Assembly (NCBI GenBank): GCA_025352905.1
Contig: JANXRX010000164.1
Span: forward strand, 1 to 42,610
DNA length: 42,610 bases
Direction: 5' to 3'
DNA from: Bacteroidota bacterium
GTDB lineage: Bacteria; Bacteroidota; Bacteroidia; Chitinophagales; Chitinophagaceae
In this document: positions 8,351 through 15,544 of the stretch, one piece after another
Numbering within the stretch: the stretch's first letter is position 1
Layout: the number at the start of each line of letters is the position of its first letter
Made by a program: the position numbers and the translations under genes
Notes under the pieces: generated by a model
Databases searched by the model: none
What the model saw: only the letters and a program-made list of their open reading frames with translations
Told to the model about the DNA's origin: nothing

Positions 8351-9169
8351 TCACATATACTTCCGCTGCAGATTATACAGCACACTCCTGTCCACATCAT
8401 TGATGCGTTTAGTAGTATCCTGTAGGAAATGCCGTTTGAAGGAGCGGATGGCGGCGGTGGTATCCTTTACATCATAGCCAACGATCCGCAGCGCCTGGAT
8501 ATGGTTGAACCCGGTAGGGATGGTATCCCTTACCTCATCATACCATAACCCAAAACCGTGCTCCGCCAGTTTTTTCCAGGGAAAACGGTAATTGGGATCG
8601 TTCTTGCGGGTAGGTGCGATATCGCCGTGGCCGATAAAATTGGCAGTGGCGATATTGTATTCTTTTTTCAGTTTCGTTAATAAACTCAGCAGGCTGTTGA
8701 TCTGCAAACTGTCAAATGGCTCAAAGCCCGTATTGTCTAATTCTATCCCGATGGAAGAAGAATTGATATCTATCAGATTACCCCATTTACTCACACCTGC
8801 ATGTGCCGCACGTAAGTAATCGTTCAGCATATGATGTACCGTACCATCCTTACAAATCACGTAATGCGCACTCACGGCAGATTTGGGCGTGGTAAAGGTT
8901 TGCAGTGTCTGTTCGCATGAATTCTGCGCCGTATGGTGAATGATCACAAAACTCGGTTTACGGAGATTGAAGTTGGTGGTGCCTACCCAATACGGTGGTA
9001 CTTTGATCGTATCATTCACAGGATCCTCCGGTTGCAGCAGCATTTGTTTCGAGAGATCTTTGGATTGTGTGCGGTATGCCTTGTTGGTAGTGGCATACGG
9101 TTTAGGACTGCACGCATAGATCAGCATGATGACTGGTACCAAATAGATTTTTTTCATATTTTTTATCAT
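8351..9169 (-). CDS. N-acetylmuramoyl-L-alanine amidase, lipoprotein
   Basis: 272 residues. The N-terminus is a lipoprotein signal (IMLIYAC, predicted lipidated Cys about 20). The body is an Amidase_2/AmpD-type zinc amidase that cuts the muramic acid-L-alanine bond of peptidoglycan or muropeptides. Motifs: FVIIHHTAQ with the first zinc histidine, then HYVICKDGTVHHM, then the second ligand region GHGDIAPTRKNDP. A C-terminal extension of about 60 residues follows. It starts 15 bases after the end of the MFS gene, so the two are probably co-transcribed. A second in-frame ATG at 9157 gives the same signal peptide minus four residues; the choice is open. The 15-mer just upstream (9171-9185) recurs before aguA. 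Confidence 0.88.
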   Translation of the reverse strand: MIKNMKKIYLVPVIMLIYACSPKPYATTNKAYRTQSKDLSKQMLLQPEDPVNDTIKVPPYWVGTTNFNLRKPSFVIIHHTAQNSCEQTLQTFTTPKSAVSAHYVICKDGTVHHMLNDYLRAAHAGVSKWGNLIDINSSSIGIELDNTGFEPFDSLQINSLLSLLTKLKKEYNIATANFIGHGDIAPTRKNDPNYRFPWKKLAEHGFGLWYDEVRDTIPTGFNHIQALRIVGYDVKDTTAAIRSFKRHFLQDTTKRINDVDRSVLYNLQRKYM

Positions 9170-9184
9170 TTCTCCGTGAACCTC

Positions 9185-10435
9185 TCATACATTTTTTTGG
9201 GTATGCATTTTTTTTTGGATCCTTTTGTTAAGGTAGTACAGCATTACGGTTGCCAGTATCATGGAACCGATTACTACATAGCCGAGTATATCATACCGCT
9301 CAAGCTGCCCCGAAGTGGTTTGCACAATGATCAGACCCGCAACAATGGAGGCAATACCCCCCGAGATCTGCTGCGTAGAAGCATTTACACTCATAAAGGC
9401 TCCCCTGTCTTTCGCATCCGGCACGGCCGTTAACAAAGCCGAAGAAGCTATCATACGCGATGAGATACCCACGAACAATATCACGTTCAGCACGATCAGC
9501 ATCCACAATGGTGTAACCCCGAGATGCGTATAGATCGCTACCATGATAATACTTAATATAGACCCGATGCAGAACATTTTGAACTTGCCTATCTTATCGC
9601 TCAGCTTACCTATAATAGGACCGAATACAATGGAGAAAGCACCGGTGATCAGGTAAACGATTGGTAATTGCGAAAGCGTGATACCCAGGTTATGGATACT
9701 AAAGGCGCTCCCAAAAGGCATCAGCATAAAACCGCCCGTGGCCAATAAAGTAGTGGCAAAAAATGCCTTGGCATAATCGGGCCGTGTTATGGTGCCTAAC
9801 AGGTGATGGAAGGCATTATGATCTATCTTGAGGTGTAAATGAGCATCCACCGGTTTTAGTTTTACCATCATTACCACGCCAAGAATCGTGCCCGCGCCGG
9901 CGATCATCCAGAAAGGTGCGTGCCAGTTAAACCGGTTAGCTAACAAGAGCCCTATGGGCAGGCCAAGTACCTGGCTGGCCGCGAACGACATCTGCACAAA
10001 CCCCATTACCCTTCCCCTTGTTTCCATTTTGAACAGGTCGGTAATAATGGCAAAGCTCACAGACCCGATCACACCTCCAAAAATACCGGTAATGATACGC
10101 GCACCCAGTAGCAGGTGATACGTAGGTGCAATGGCGCACAATACGGTACCGAGGATGAACCCTGTATAAAAGAACATCAGTAATTTCTTCCTGTCGAATT
10201 TATCTGCAAACCCCGCCGTAAGCAATCCCGCCGCCCCTGCACTAAAGGCATAGGCGGATACCACCAACCCAAACTGGGAAGTAGTTACATTCAGTTTATC
10301 CATCACGATCACTCCCAAAGGCGAGAGCACCATAAAATCCAGTATTACCGTAAACTGGAGCAATGATAAGATAGCGATCACGAATACCTGGTACGGGGTA
10401 AAGATCCTTTCTTTTGTTTTTTGTTCCTCACTCAT
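9185..10435 (-). CDS. MFS efflux transporter, DHA1/AraJ-like
   Basis: 416 residues with about 12 hydrophobic segments and a central polar loop around 195-215. The cytoplasmic loop between helices 2 and 3 reads GFADKFDRKKLLM, the classic MFS loop motif, and the matching loop of the second half reads GKLSDKIGKFKM. The sequence resembles drug- or sugar-efflux transporters of the AraJ/Cmr group in the inner membrane; the substrate cannot be named. It heads a probable two-gene unit with the peptidoglycan amidase. That pairing is suggestive of muropeptide or cell-wall-related transport, but this is only an inference from position. Confidence 0.85.
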   Translation of the reverse strand: MSEEQKTKERIFTPYQVFVIAILSLLQFTVILDFMVLSPLGVIVMDKLNVTTSQFGLVVSAYAFSAGAAGLLTAGFADKFDRKKLLMFFYTGFILGTVLCAIAPTYHLLLGARIITGIFGGVIGSVSFAIITDLFKMETRGRVMGFVQMSFAASQVLGLPIGLLLANRFNWHAPFWMIAGAGTILGVVMMVKLKPVDAHLHLKIDHNAFHHLLGTITRPDYAKAFFATTLLATGGFMLMPFGSAFSIHNLGITLSQLPIVYLITGAFSIVFGPIIGKLSDKIGKFKMFCIGSILSIIMVAIYTHLGVTPLWMLIVLNVILFVGISSRMIASSALLTAVPDAKDRGAFMSVNASTQQISGGIASIVAGLIIVQTTSGQLERYDILGYVVIGSMILATVMLYYLNKRIQKKMHTQKNV

Positions 10436-10511
10436 AAGAATTCTTTATTAGTTAGTCGTTTGGGGCCTAAAGATATTGCCCAGCCCCACATCTATTTCAA
10501 AAACAGGCACC

Positions 10512-10519
10512 TATCTTTG
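10512..10519 (+). promoter_or_regulatory. Candidate -7 box TATCTTTG
   Basis: TATCTTTG fits TAnnTTTG and predicts transcription near 10523, a 13-base leader for the HD-domain gene at 10536. No convincing TTTG lies at the -33 position. Confidence 0.4.
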
Positions 10520-10535
10520 AAATAAACAAGATAAT

Positions 10536-11132
10536 ATGTCACTCCATCTCGGCAGAACTCAGTTTGGCAACCCGGCTAATACCGGCAACACACTTACCCG
10601 CGCGCAGGCAGAAGAATTGTTTAATGCCTGGGTACTGAACCCCAAACTGAAATTTCATATGCAGCAGGTGGGCCACCTGATGAAATGCTGGGCAGCGGAA
10701 AAAGAGGGTCTTGATGTGCCTGGCGCATGGAAATGGGAAATGGCCGGACTGCTGCATGATGCCGACTGGGATCAATGGCCCGACCAGCACTGTAAAAAGA
10801 TCATTGAAGAACTGGAACAACGAAACATAGATCCTGAGATCATACACGCGATCGCCTCACACGGCCACCTGCATTTTGGCGTGGAGCCGGAAACACGGAT
10901 GGATAAGATGCTGTATGCCTTTGATGAATTGTCGGGATTGATCCACGCCTATTCACTCATGCGGCCAGGCGGCTACCTGGAGATGGATACAAAAGGGGTG
11001 AAAAAAAGATTAAAAGAAAAATCCTTCGCCGCCAATGTATCCCGCGAAGATATTAGCGATGCGTGTGAACGTGCGGGAATACAATTGGATGACCTGATTG
11101 CTTTTATTATTCCGCGGCAGGCGGGGGTATAG
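10536..11132 (+). CDS. HD-domain phosphohydrolase-like protein
   Basis: 198 residues, cytoplasmic, no signal peptide. The metal-binding HD motif appears as MAGLLHDADWDQW near residue 70, with a second histidine cluster at HAIASHGH around 107-114, and then a conserved-looking YAFDELSGLIHAYSLMRP block. These fit the HDIG-like family of metal-dependent phosphohydrolases that is often found as stand-alone small proteins. The substrate is unknown. The gene is divergent from the MFS gene with 100 bases between the starts, and the next gene is 169 bases downstream, so it is probably transcribed alone. Confidence 0.75.
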   Translation: MSLHLGRTQFGNPANTGNTLTRAQAEELFNAWVLNPKLKFHMQQVGHLMKCWAAEKEGLDVPGAWKWEMAGLLHDADWDQWPDQHCKKIIEELEQRNIDPEIIHAIASHGHLHFGVEPETRMDKMLYAFDELSGLIHAYSLMRPGGYLEMDTKGVKKRLKEKSFAANVSREDISDACERAGIQLDDLIAFIIPRQAGV

Positions 11133-11301
11133 TTTTTTGAAACCGGCCCGTATGAAAATTTCCCTAAACTATCCCCATAAAGGCAGCAACAAACCCTTCG
11201 GTATGCTCTTTAACAATATGCAGGCAACTGTTTCTTAACTGTTTGCGTATTAAAAATTACCCGGTTGTGCCAGGTTTTTAACCCATTAAAAGTATCCGAT
11301 C

Positions 11302-11715
11302 ATGGAAAGAAGAACATTTTTAGGAACCTTATCTGCCCCCGTATTAGCAGCCTGCGCCGTATGTATGGGTGCCTGTAGTAAAAGTGCTTCCGGAAGCAGC
11401 GGCGCGGTGAGCGCTAATTTCACCATCGATCTTAGTACCGCCCTTACTTCTGTTGGTTCATCTATGGTACAGGCTGGCGTGATCGTAGTAAGGCTCGCAG
11501 CCGGCAATGTTCCCGCTTCCTTTACCGCGGTACAGGTGGCCTGCACGCATGAGGGTACTGCTATCAATTACAATGCACCGGGCACCAATTTTGTTTGCCC
11601 GCTCCACGGTTCCACCTTCACCACTTCCGGTGCGGTAACATTGGGCCCCGCCTCTACTTCGCTTAAGCAGTATACTATTACTATCAATGGAACTACGATG
11701 ACCGTTACGGGGTAG
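11302..11715 (+). CDS. Exported Rieske [2Fe-2S] protein
   Basis: 137 residues. The N-terminus MERRTFLGTLSAP has a twin-arginine-like RRTFL motif followed by a hydrophobic stretch and a Cys-rich lipoprotein-like end (CMGAC). This suits a cofactor protein folded in the cytoplasm and exported, probably lipid-anchored. The Rieske motif is complete: C-T-H, 15 residues, then C-P-L-H, binding a [2Fe-2S] cluster. The domain is small with no catalytic oxygenase part, so it is an electron carrier; its partner is not evident, and no cytochrome b or oxidase gene is nearby. Its 3' end overlaps the convergent agmatine deiminase gene by 11 bases. Confidence 0.85.
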   Translation: MERRTFLGTLSAPVLAACAVCMGACSKSASGSSGAVSANFTIDLSTALTSVGSSMVQAGVIVVRLAAGNVPASFTAVQVACTHEGTAINYNAPGTNFVCPLHGSTFTTSGAVTLGPASTSLKQYTITINGTTMTVTG

Positions 11716-12754
11716 GCACCATAGGTTCCTGCTGACTAAGGCAATGAAAACTGCCTAACCCCCAGATAATATCTGTTGAATCGATCCCCACCACTGCCCT
11801 GTCTTTGAAACAGCCGGCAATGATCTGTAATGCGCGGTCGTCTTTCGGACTGCGGAACGTGGGTACGATCACGTGTTGGTTGGAGATATAAAAATTTGCG
11901 TAAGAGGCGGGTAAACGCTGATCCTCATACACCAGTTCATCAGGCATGGGCAGTTCCACAATATTCAGTTGTTTGCCATTCAGTAAACGCATGGATTGTA
12001 ACTGACGGAGGTTGGTTTGCAGTAAGGCATGGTTCTCATCGTTCCTGTTTTCTTCGATCACAGTGATCACGGTGTCTTCGTTTACAAAACGGACCGTATC
12101 ATCAATATGGCCATCGGTATCATCGCCAACAATTCCTTCATCTACCCATAATACCTGCGCCACTCCATAATAATTAAATAAGTAAGTTTCTATCTGTGCC
12201 TGGCTCAGGTGCGGGTTCCGGTTCTTGTTTAACAGGCATGCGGTAGAAGTGATCAGTGTTCCTTTACCATTGAACTCAACAGAACCGCCTTCCATAACAA
12301 TACCCGGATGATACACGGGTATATTAAAATGTTTGCCGATCAGCGTAGGTATCACATCATCCAGATCGTAAGGAGGATATTTATTTCCCCATGCATTATA
12401 GTTCCAGTCTACGATCACTTTTTTTATCTCTGCCTGGGGATTGATCAAAAAAGCAGGCCCATGATCGCGGCACCAGGCATCATTGGTTGGGTGGAGAAAG
12501 AATTCCACCCTGGATAAGTTTACACCGGCTTTTTGTAAATGCGCGATAGCATTGTCTTGCATGGCCTCATCCACAACATTGATCCTTACAATTTCACTTT
12601 GCGCGAGGTATTTGATAAAGAGGCTGTAGTTAGGATAGATACTCTCGATCTTCCCGGGCCAGCTCGCCTCTTTATGCGGCCAGCTCAGCCAGGTTGCCTC
12701 ATGCGGCGCAAACTCTGCCGGAAAATAATATCCTGCCTCTCCTGGTGTACTCAT
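11705..12754 (-). CDS. aguA: Agmatine deiminase
   Basis: 349 residues, close to the usual size. It hydrolyses agmatine to N-carbamoylputrescine and ammonia in the cytoplasm. Family signatures in order: FAPHEATWLSWPH at the N-terminus, WCRDHGPAF, VMEGGSVEFNG, DDTDGHIDD, and the C-terminal GIDSTDIIWGLGSFHCLSQQEP with the nucleophilic cysteine. It is third in a bshB1-aguB-aguA run on one strand. The 106-base gap to aguB contains a perfect 20-base inverted repeat that could weaken read-through. The convergent Rieske gene overlaps its last 11 bases. Upstream arginine decarboxylase lies 12 kb away and is frameshifted. Confidence 0.93.
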   Translation of the reverse strand: MSTPGEAGYYFPAEFAPHEATWLSWPHKEASWPGKIESIYPNYSLFIKYLAQSEIVRINVVDEAMQDNAIAHLQKAGVNLSRVEFFLHPTNDAWCRDHGPAFLINPQAEIKKVIVDWNYNAWGNKYPPYDLDDVIPTLIGKHFNIPVYHPGIVMEGGSVEFNGKGTLITSTACLLNKNRNPHLSQAQIETYLFNYYGVAQVLWVDEGIVGDDTDGHIDDTVRFVNEDTVITVIEENRNDENHALLQTNLRQLQSMRLLNGKQLNIVELPMPDELVYEDQRLPASYANFYISNQHVIVPTFRSPKDDRALQIIAGCFKDRAVVGIDSTDIIWGLGSFHCLSQQEPMVPTP

Positions 12755-12785
12755 ACAAATATTTTTCTCCGTGAACCTCTGTGAT

Positions 12786-12842
12786 CTCTGTGCCTCTGTG
12801 TTGAATCCCTGCCTCCGATTTTTTCAACACAGAGGCACAGAG
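12786..12842. repeat. Perfect 20-base inverted repeat between aguA and aguB
   Basis: Arms 12786-12805 and 12823-12842 are exact reverse complements around a 17-base loop, and imperfect pairing continues outward. The sequence is built from CTCTGTG-type units. Positioned between two co-directional genes, it may act as an attenuator or mRNA-stability element, or be a mobile palindrome. Confidence 0.8.
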
Positions 12843-12860
12843 ATTCAGAGGCACATAGCG

Positions 12861-13739
12861 TTATTCTTCGTCGTCTATGAAACGTTTGGTGATGGGTTGG
12901 TATGAATCAATGCGGCGATCCCGTAAGAACGGCCAGTGTGTACGGTAGCTGTCTGTTTTGGAAGAATCTATTTCAACTACCGCTACCTCCTCTTCTTCAT
13001 GTGAGGCCTTGTATAACAGGGTGCCGAAAGGATTGCTCACAAAAGAACCGCCCCAGAATTTCATCGCGCCATTCTGCTCAAAGCCAACCCTGTTCACGCT
13101 TACCACATGCACGCCATTGGCAATTGCATGACTCCGCTGAATAGTTTGCCAGGCATTGTATTGTTCTGTATTGGTAGCTTCATCCTGTGCAGTGGCCCAG
13201 CCGATAGCCGTTGGATAAAATAAGATCTCCGCTCCCATCAGCGCAGTAATGCGCGCCGCCTCAGGGTACCACTGATCCCAGCAGATAAGGATCCCGAAAC
13301 TGGCATATTTTGTTTTGAATATTTTATAACCCAGATCGCCTGGCGTGAAATAGAACTTCTCATAAAAAGCAGGATCATCCGGTATATGCATTTTACGGTA
13401 CTTGCCAAGGTAACTGCCATCTGCATCCATCACGGCAGTGGTATTATGATAGATGCCCTGCGTGCGTTTCTCAAATAAGGAAGCAATCACCACCACATTC
13501 AATTCAGCAGCCACCTTACTCAATGCATCTGTAGAAGCGCCAGGAATTTGTTCGGCCAGTGTAAAATGATCATAGTTTTCTGTATCGCAGAAGTATAAAG
13601 AAGTAAACAGCTCCTGCAGGCAAATGATCTGCGCGCCCTTAGCCGCCGCTTCCCTTATCTTAAGAATAGCTTTAGCCAGGTTATCTTCCTTACTAGCCGT
13701 ACAACTCATTTGTACCAGTCCGATTTTTACTATCGCCAT
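12861..13739 (-). CDS. aguB: N-carbamoylputrescine amidase
   Basis: 292 residues of the nitrilase/carbon-nitrogen hydrolase superfamily. It cleaves N-carbamoylputrescine to putrescine, CO2 and ammonia. The Glu-Lys-Cys triad is visible: Glu in IICLQELFTS, Lys in GKYRKMHIPDDP, Cys in GILICWDQWYPE. The YFTPGDLGYKIF and VSVNRVGFE segments match the AguB branch closely. It lies 9 bases after bshB1 and upstream of aguA, so the agmatine-to-putrescine step genes are together in one probable operon. ATG start at 13739 follows directly on the upstream stop. No anomalies seen. Confidence 0.93.
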   Translation of the reverse strand: MAIVKIGLVQMSCTASKEDNLAKAILKIREAAAKGAQIICLQELFTSLYFCDTENYDHFTLAEQIPGASTDALSKVAAELNVVVIASLFEKRTQGIYHNTTAVMDADGSYLGKYRKMHIPDDPAFYEKFYFTPGDLGYKIFKTKYASFGILICWDQWYPEAARITALMGAEILFYPTAIGWATAQDEATNTEQYNAWQTIQRSHAIANGVHVVSVNRVGFEQNGAMKFWGGSFVSNPFGTLLYKASHEEEEVAVVEIDSSKTDSYRTHWPFLRDRRIDSYQPITKRFIDDEE

Positions 13740-13748
13740 AATGTTTAA

Positions 13749-14477
13749 TTAAGTTACCTCCTGAATAATGCTGTCAAAACTTTTCAGGCCGATTATTTTT
13801 TCGGTAATATATCCTTCTGCATAGTCAACCCCTATTCGTTTGCCAAGCATCAGGGCCCTTGCTTTCACCGTTTCGAGGAACTGGGGAGAAGAGATATAGG
13901 TTTGTGGTTCCTCAGTACCCGGACTATTAAATTGTGTTTTGTACGCAAGGATGGCCTGGATCTTTTTATCCATATAGGCGCTGATATCGATCACAAAAGA
14001 AGGTTGTATAAAGCGATCCTGGATATAGTGGAACACATAACTCGGTTTCCAGACATCCTGTTCCTTGCCAGCATCACTGGTAATGATCTTCCTGAGGCCC
14101 GCGAGGAAAGCGGCATCCGAAACCAATTTGGCGCTGCGTCCATGATCGGGGTGCCGGTCTTCAGGCGCATTGGCTAGTATGATACCGGGCCTGTATTTAC
14201 GTATTACGGTAACCACTTTACGCAGATGCGCTTCATCATTCTGGAAAAAGCCATCTGCCATCTCCAGGTTCTCCCTGATAGTAACACCTATGATGGCCGC
14301 AGCTGCAGCCGCTTCTGTCTTGCGTGTTTCCGGTGTACCCCGGGTGCCGAGTTCACCTCTTGTCATATCTACAATACCCACTTTTTTACCTTCCGCAATA
14401 GCAGCCAGTAAGGTGCCGGAGCAACCAAGCTCAACATCATCTGGGTGAACGCCGAAAGCGAGGATGTCTAATTTCAT
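13749..14477 (-). CDS. bshB1: Bacillithiol biosynthesis deacetylase BshB1
   Basis: 242 residues, a LmbE/PIG-L-type zinc deacetylase. It removes the acetyl group from GlcNAc-malate to give GlcN-malate, the second step of bacillithiol synthesis. The N-terminal zinc motif GVHPDDVELGCSGTL is complete, followed by MTRGELGTRGTPETR and the ligand HPDHGRSAKLVSDA. The BshB1 subgroup call rests on the close match of these blocks. bshA and bshC are not in the window, but a bacilliredoxin-family gene lies 5 kb away at 19430. It is first in a run with aguB and aguA, an odd pairing of thiol and polyamine genes that may just be shared transcription. Confidence 0.9.
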   Translation of the reverse strand: MKLDILAFGVHPDDVELGCSGTLLAAIAEGKKVGIVDMTRGELGTRGTPETRKTEAAAAAAIIGVTIRENLEMADGFFQNDEAHLRKVVTVIRKYRPGIILANAPEDRHPDHGRSAKLVSDAAFLAGLRKIITSDAGKEQDVWKPSYVFHYIQDRFIQPSFVIDISAYMDKKIQAILAYKTQFNSPGTEEPQTYISSPQFLETVKARALMLGKRIGVDYAEGYITEKIIGLKSFDSIIQEVT

Positions 14478-14519
14478 AAAATGCGTTTCTGGATGGCAAA
14501 GGTCGGGGAAATATAGCCA

Positions 14520-14545
14520 TAAAAAAGCCCGCCAAAAGCGGGCTT
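14520..14545 (-). terminator. Terminator after rpmE2
   Basis: Stem AAGCCCGC / GCGGGCTT (14525-14532, 14538-14545) with a 5-base loop. Read on the minus strand it is followed by a T run, just past the rpmE2 stop. Confidence 0.9.
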
Positions 14546-14563
14546 CCTAAATATTGTAAACCA

Positions 14564-14815
14564 CTAGTCTTTCTTAGCGTAACGTTTTTTGAACTTGTCG
14601 ATACGACCCGCAGTATCTACCAGCATATTCTTACCGGTATAAAAAGGGTGCGATGTATTGGAGATCTCCAGCTTAACCAGCGGATACTCTTTACCGTCTT
14701 CCCATGCGATGGTTTCTTTGCTGTTGGTGGTAGAACGGCTCAGGAATGTGTGGCCATTACTCATATCCTTGAAAACAACAAAACGGTAATTGTCAGGATG
14801 GATACCTTGTTTCAT
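14564..14815 (-). CDS. rpmE2: Ribosomal protein L31 type B
   Basis: 83 residues from the ATG at 14815 (MKQGIHP). An in-frame extension further upstream covers the leader and promoter and is not real. The sequence has the type B pattern, including [14 protein letters not shown] and [13 protein letters not shown], and no cysteines. This is the zinc-independent form of L31 in the large ribosomal subunit. It is a single-gene unit with its own promoter (14867-14898), a hairpin-bearing leader and a terminator. Type B L31 is often controlled by zinc through Zur in other bacteria; I see no sure Zur box here. Confidence 0.95.
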   Translation of the reverse strand: MKQGIHPDNYRFVVFKDMSNGHTFLSRSTTNSKETIAWEDGKEYPLVKLEISNTSHPFYTGKNMLVDTAGRIDKFKKRYAKKD

Positions 14816-14833
14816 AACTTTTACATTTAGGTT

Positions 14834-14851
14834 GTACGGATTTGGCCGTAC
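14834..14851 (-). promoter_or_regulatory. Hairpin in the rpmE2 leader
   Basis: GTACGG, 6-base loop, CCGTAC. It lies inside the predicted 48-base leader, 18 bases before the start codon. It could be a regulatory RNA structure or a protein-binding palindrome. Confidence 0.4.
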
Positions 14852-14866
14852 GATTATTAAGGAGTG

Positions 14867-14898
14867 CAAAATTAAGGCTGCGCAGCTTCATTTCCAAA
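14867..14898 (-). promoter_or_regulatory. rpmE2: Bacteroidota-type promoter of rpmE2
   Basis: On the minus strand TTTG (14895-14898), 20 bases, TAATTTTG (14867-14874). It predicts transcription near 14863, 48 bases before the rpmE2 ATG. Confidence 0.75.
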
Positions 14899-14909
14899 TG
14901 AAATGTGTT

Positions 14910-15401
14910 TTAGCCCTTCATATTTACGAACTGTAGCGGAATACCCAGGTTTTCGGCCCTGCATTTGGCGATTACTTCCTGTAGATCATCCAGTTTTTTG
15001 CCGGTTACCCGAACAATATCGTCCATAATGGCGGCCTGCACCTTAAAACCATTGTCTTTGATCATTTTTACGATCTTTTTGGCATCTTCCTGCTTCAGGC
15101 CGTTACGTACGGGCACCTCCTTTCTCACCACTTTTCCGCTCGGGTAGGCATCCTTGCTAAAATCGAAGGCCCCTGCATCAATCCCCTGCTTCAGGGTCCG
15201 GCTGATCAATACATCGAGTAACTGCTTCATTTTCATGTCACTTTCCACTTCCAGCGACACCGTATAGGTCTTTTTATCCAGTTCCACCTTAACCGGCGAA
15301 CCACGGAAATCGAAACGGGTGCTGATCTCTTTTTTTACAGTATTGATGGCATTATCCAGGGTCTGGATGTCTACCTCGCTGGCGATATCAAATGAAGGCA
15401 T
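14910..15401 (-). CDS. yajQ: YajQ-family nucleotide-binding protein
   Basis: 163 residues from the ATG at 15401 (MPSFDIASEVD), the standard YajQ start; a 40-codon upstream extension runs through the terminator hairpin and is rejected. The conserved N-terminus, FDFRGSPVKVELD and the C-terminal KVQAAIMDDIVRVTGKKLDDLQ block are all present. YajQ proteins bind nucleotides; cyclic di-GMP binding has been reported for some members and affects transcription or virulence there. Whether this one binds c-di-GMP is unknown. It sits alone between the rpmE2 promoter and the receptor terminators. Confidence 0.92.
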   Translation of the reverse strand: MPSFDIASEVDIQTLDNAINTVKKEISTRFDFRGSPVKVELDKKTYTVSLEVESDMKMKQLLDVLISRTLKQGIDAGAFDFSKDAYPSGKVVRKEVPVRNGLKQEDAKKIVKMIKDNGFKVQAAIMDDIVRVTGKKLDDLQEVIAKCRAENLGIPLQFVNMKG

Positions 15402-15425
15402 GGGGCGTGTTTTGGTAAAGATAAA

Positions 15426-15452
15426 TAAAAAAGCCCCGATAGAGATCGGGGC
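15426..15452 (-). terminator. Terminator between receptor gene and yajQ
   Basis: GCCCCGAT, 4-base loop, ATCGGGGC (15433-15440, 15445-15452). On the minus strand a T run follows. It lies about 95 bases past the receptor stop and just before yajQ. Confidence 0.85.
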
Positions 15453-15500
15453 CGGTATATAATGCACATGAGAGAAAACAGGGTTGGCAGAATAAAATGA

Positions 15501-15531
15501 CCACAACCTGCTGCCAGGCAACAGGCTGTGG
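15501..15531 (-). terminator. Long hairpin directly after the receptor gene
   Basis: Arms 15501-15515 and 15517-15531 pair over 15 bases with two mismatches, followed on the minus strand by a T-rich tract. It is flanked by a further AATAAAATG / CATTTTATT pair that reaches the receptor stop codon. Probably the first of two terminators in series. Confidence 0.6.
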
Positions 15532-15544
15532 CTGGTTTTTCATT

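Noticed and set aside
14816..14869. N-terminal extension of L31
   Set aside because: The extra 18 codons overlap the promoter and hairpin leader; L31 normally begins MKxGIHP.
15402..15521. 40-codon N-terminal extension of YajQ
   Set aside because: It runs through a terminator hairpin; the family begins MPSFDI.
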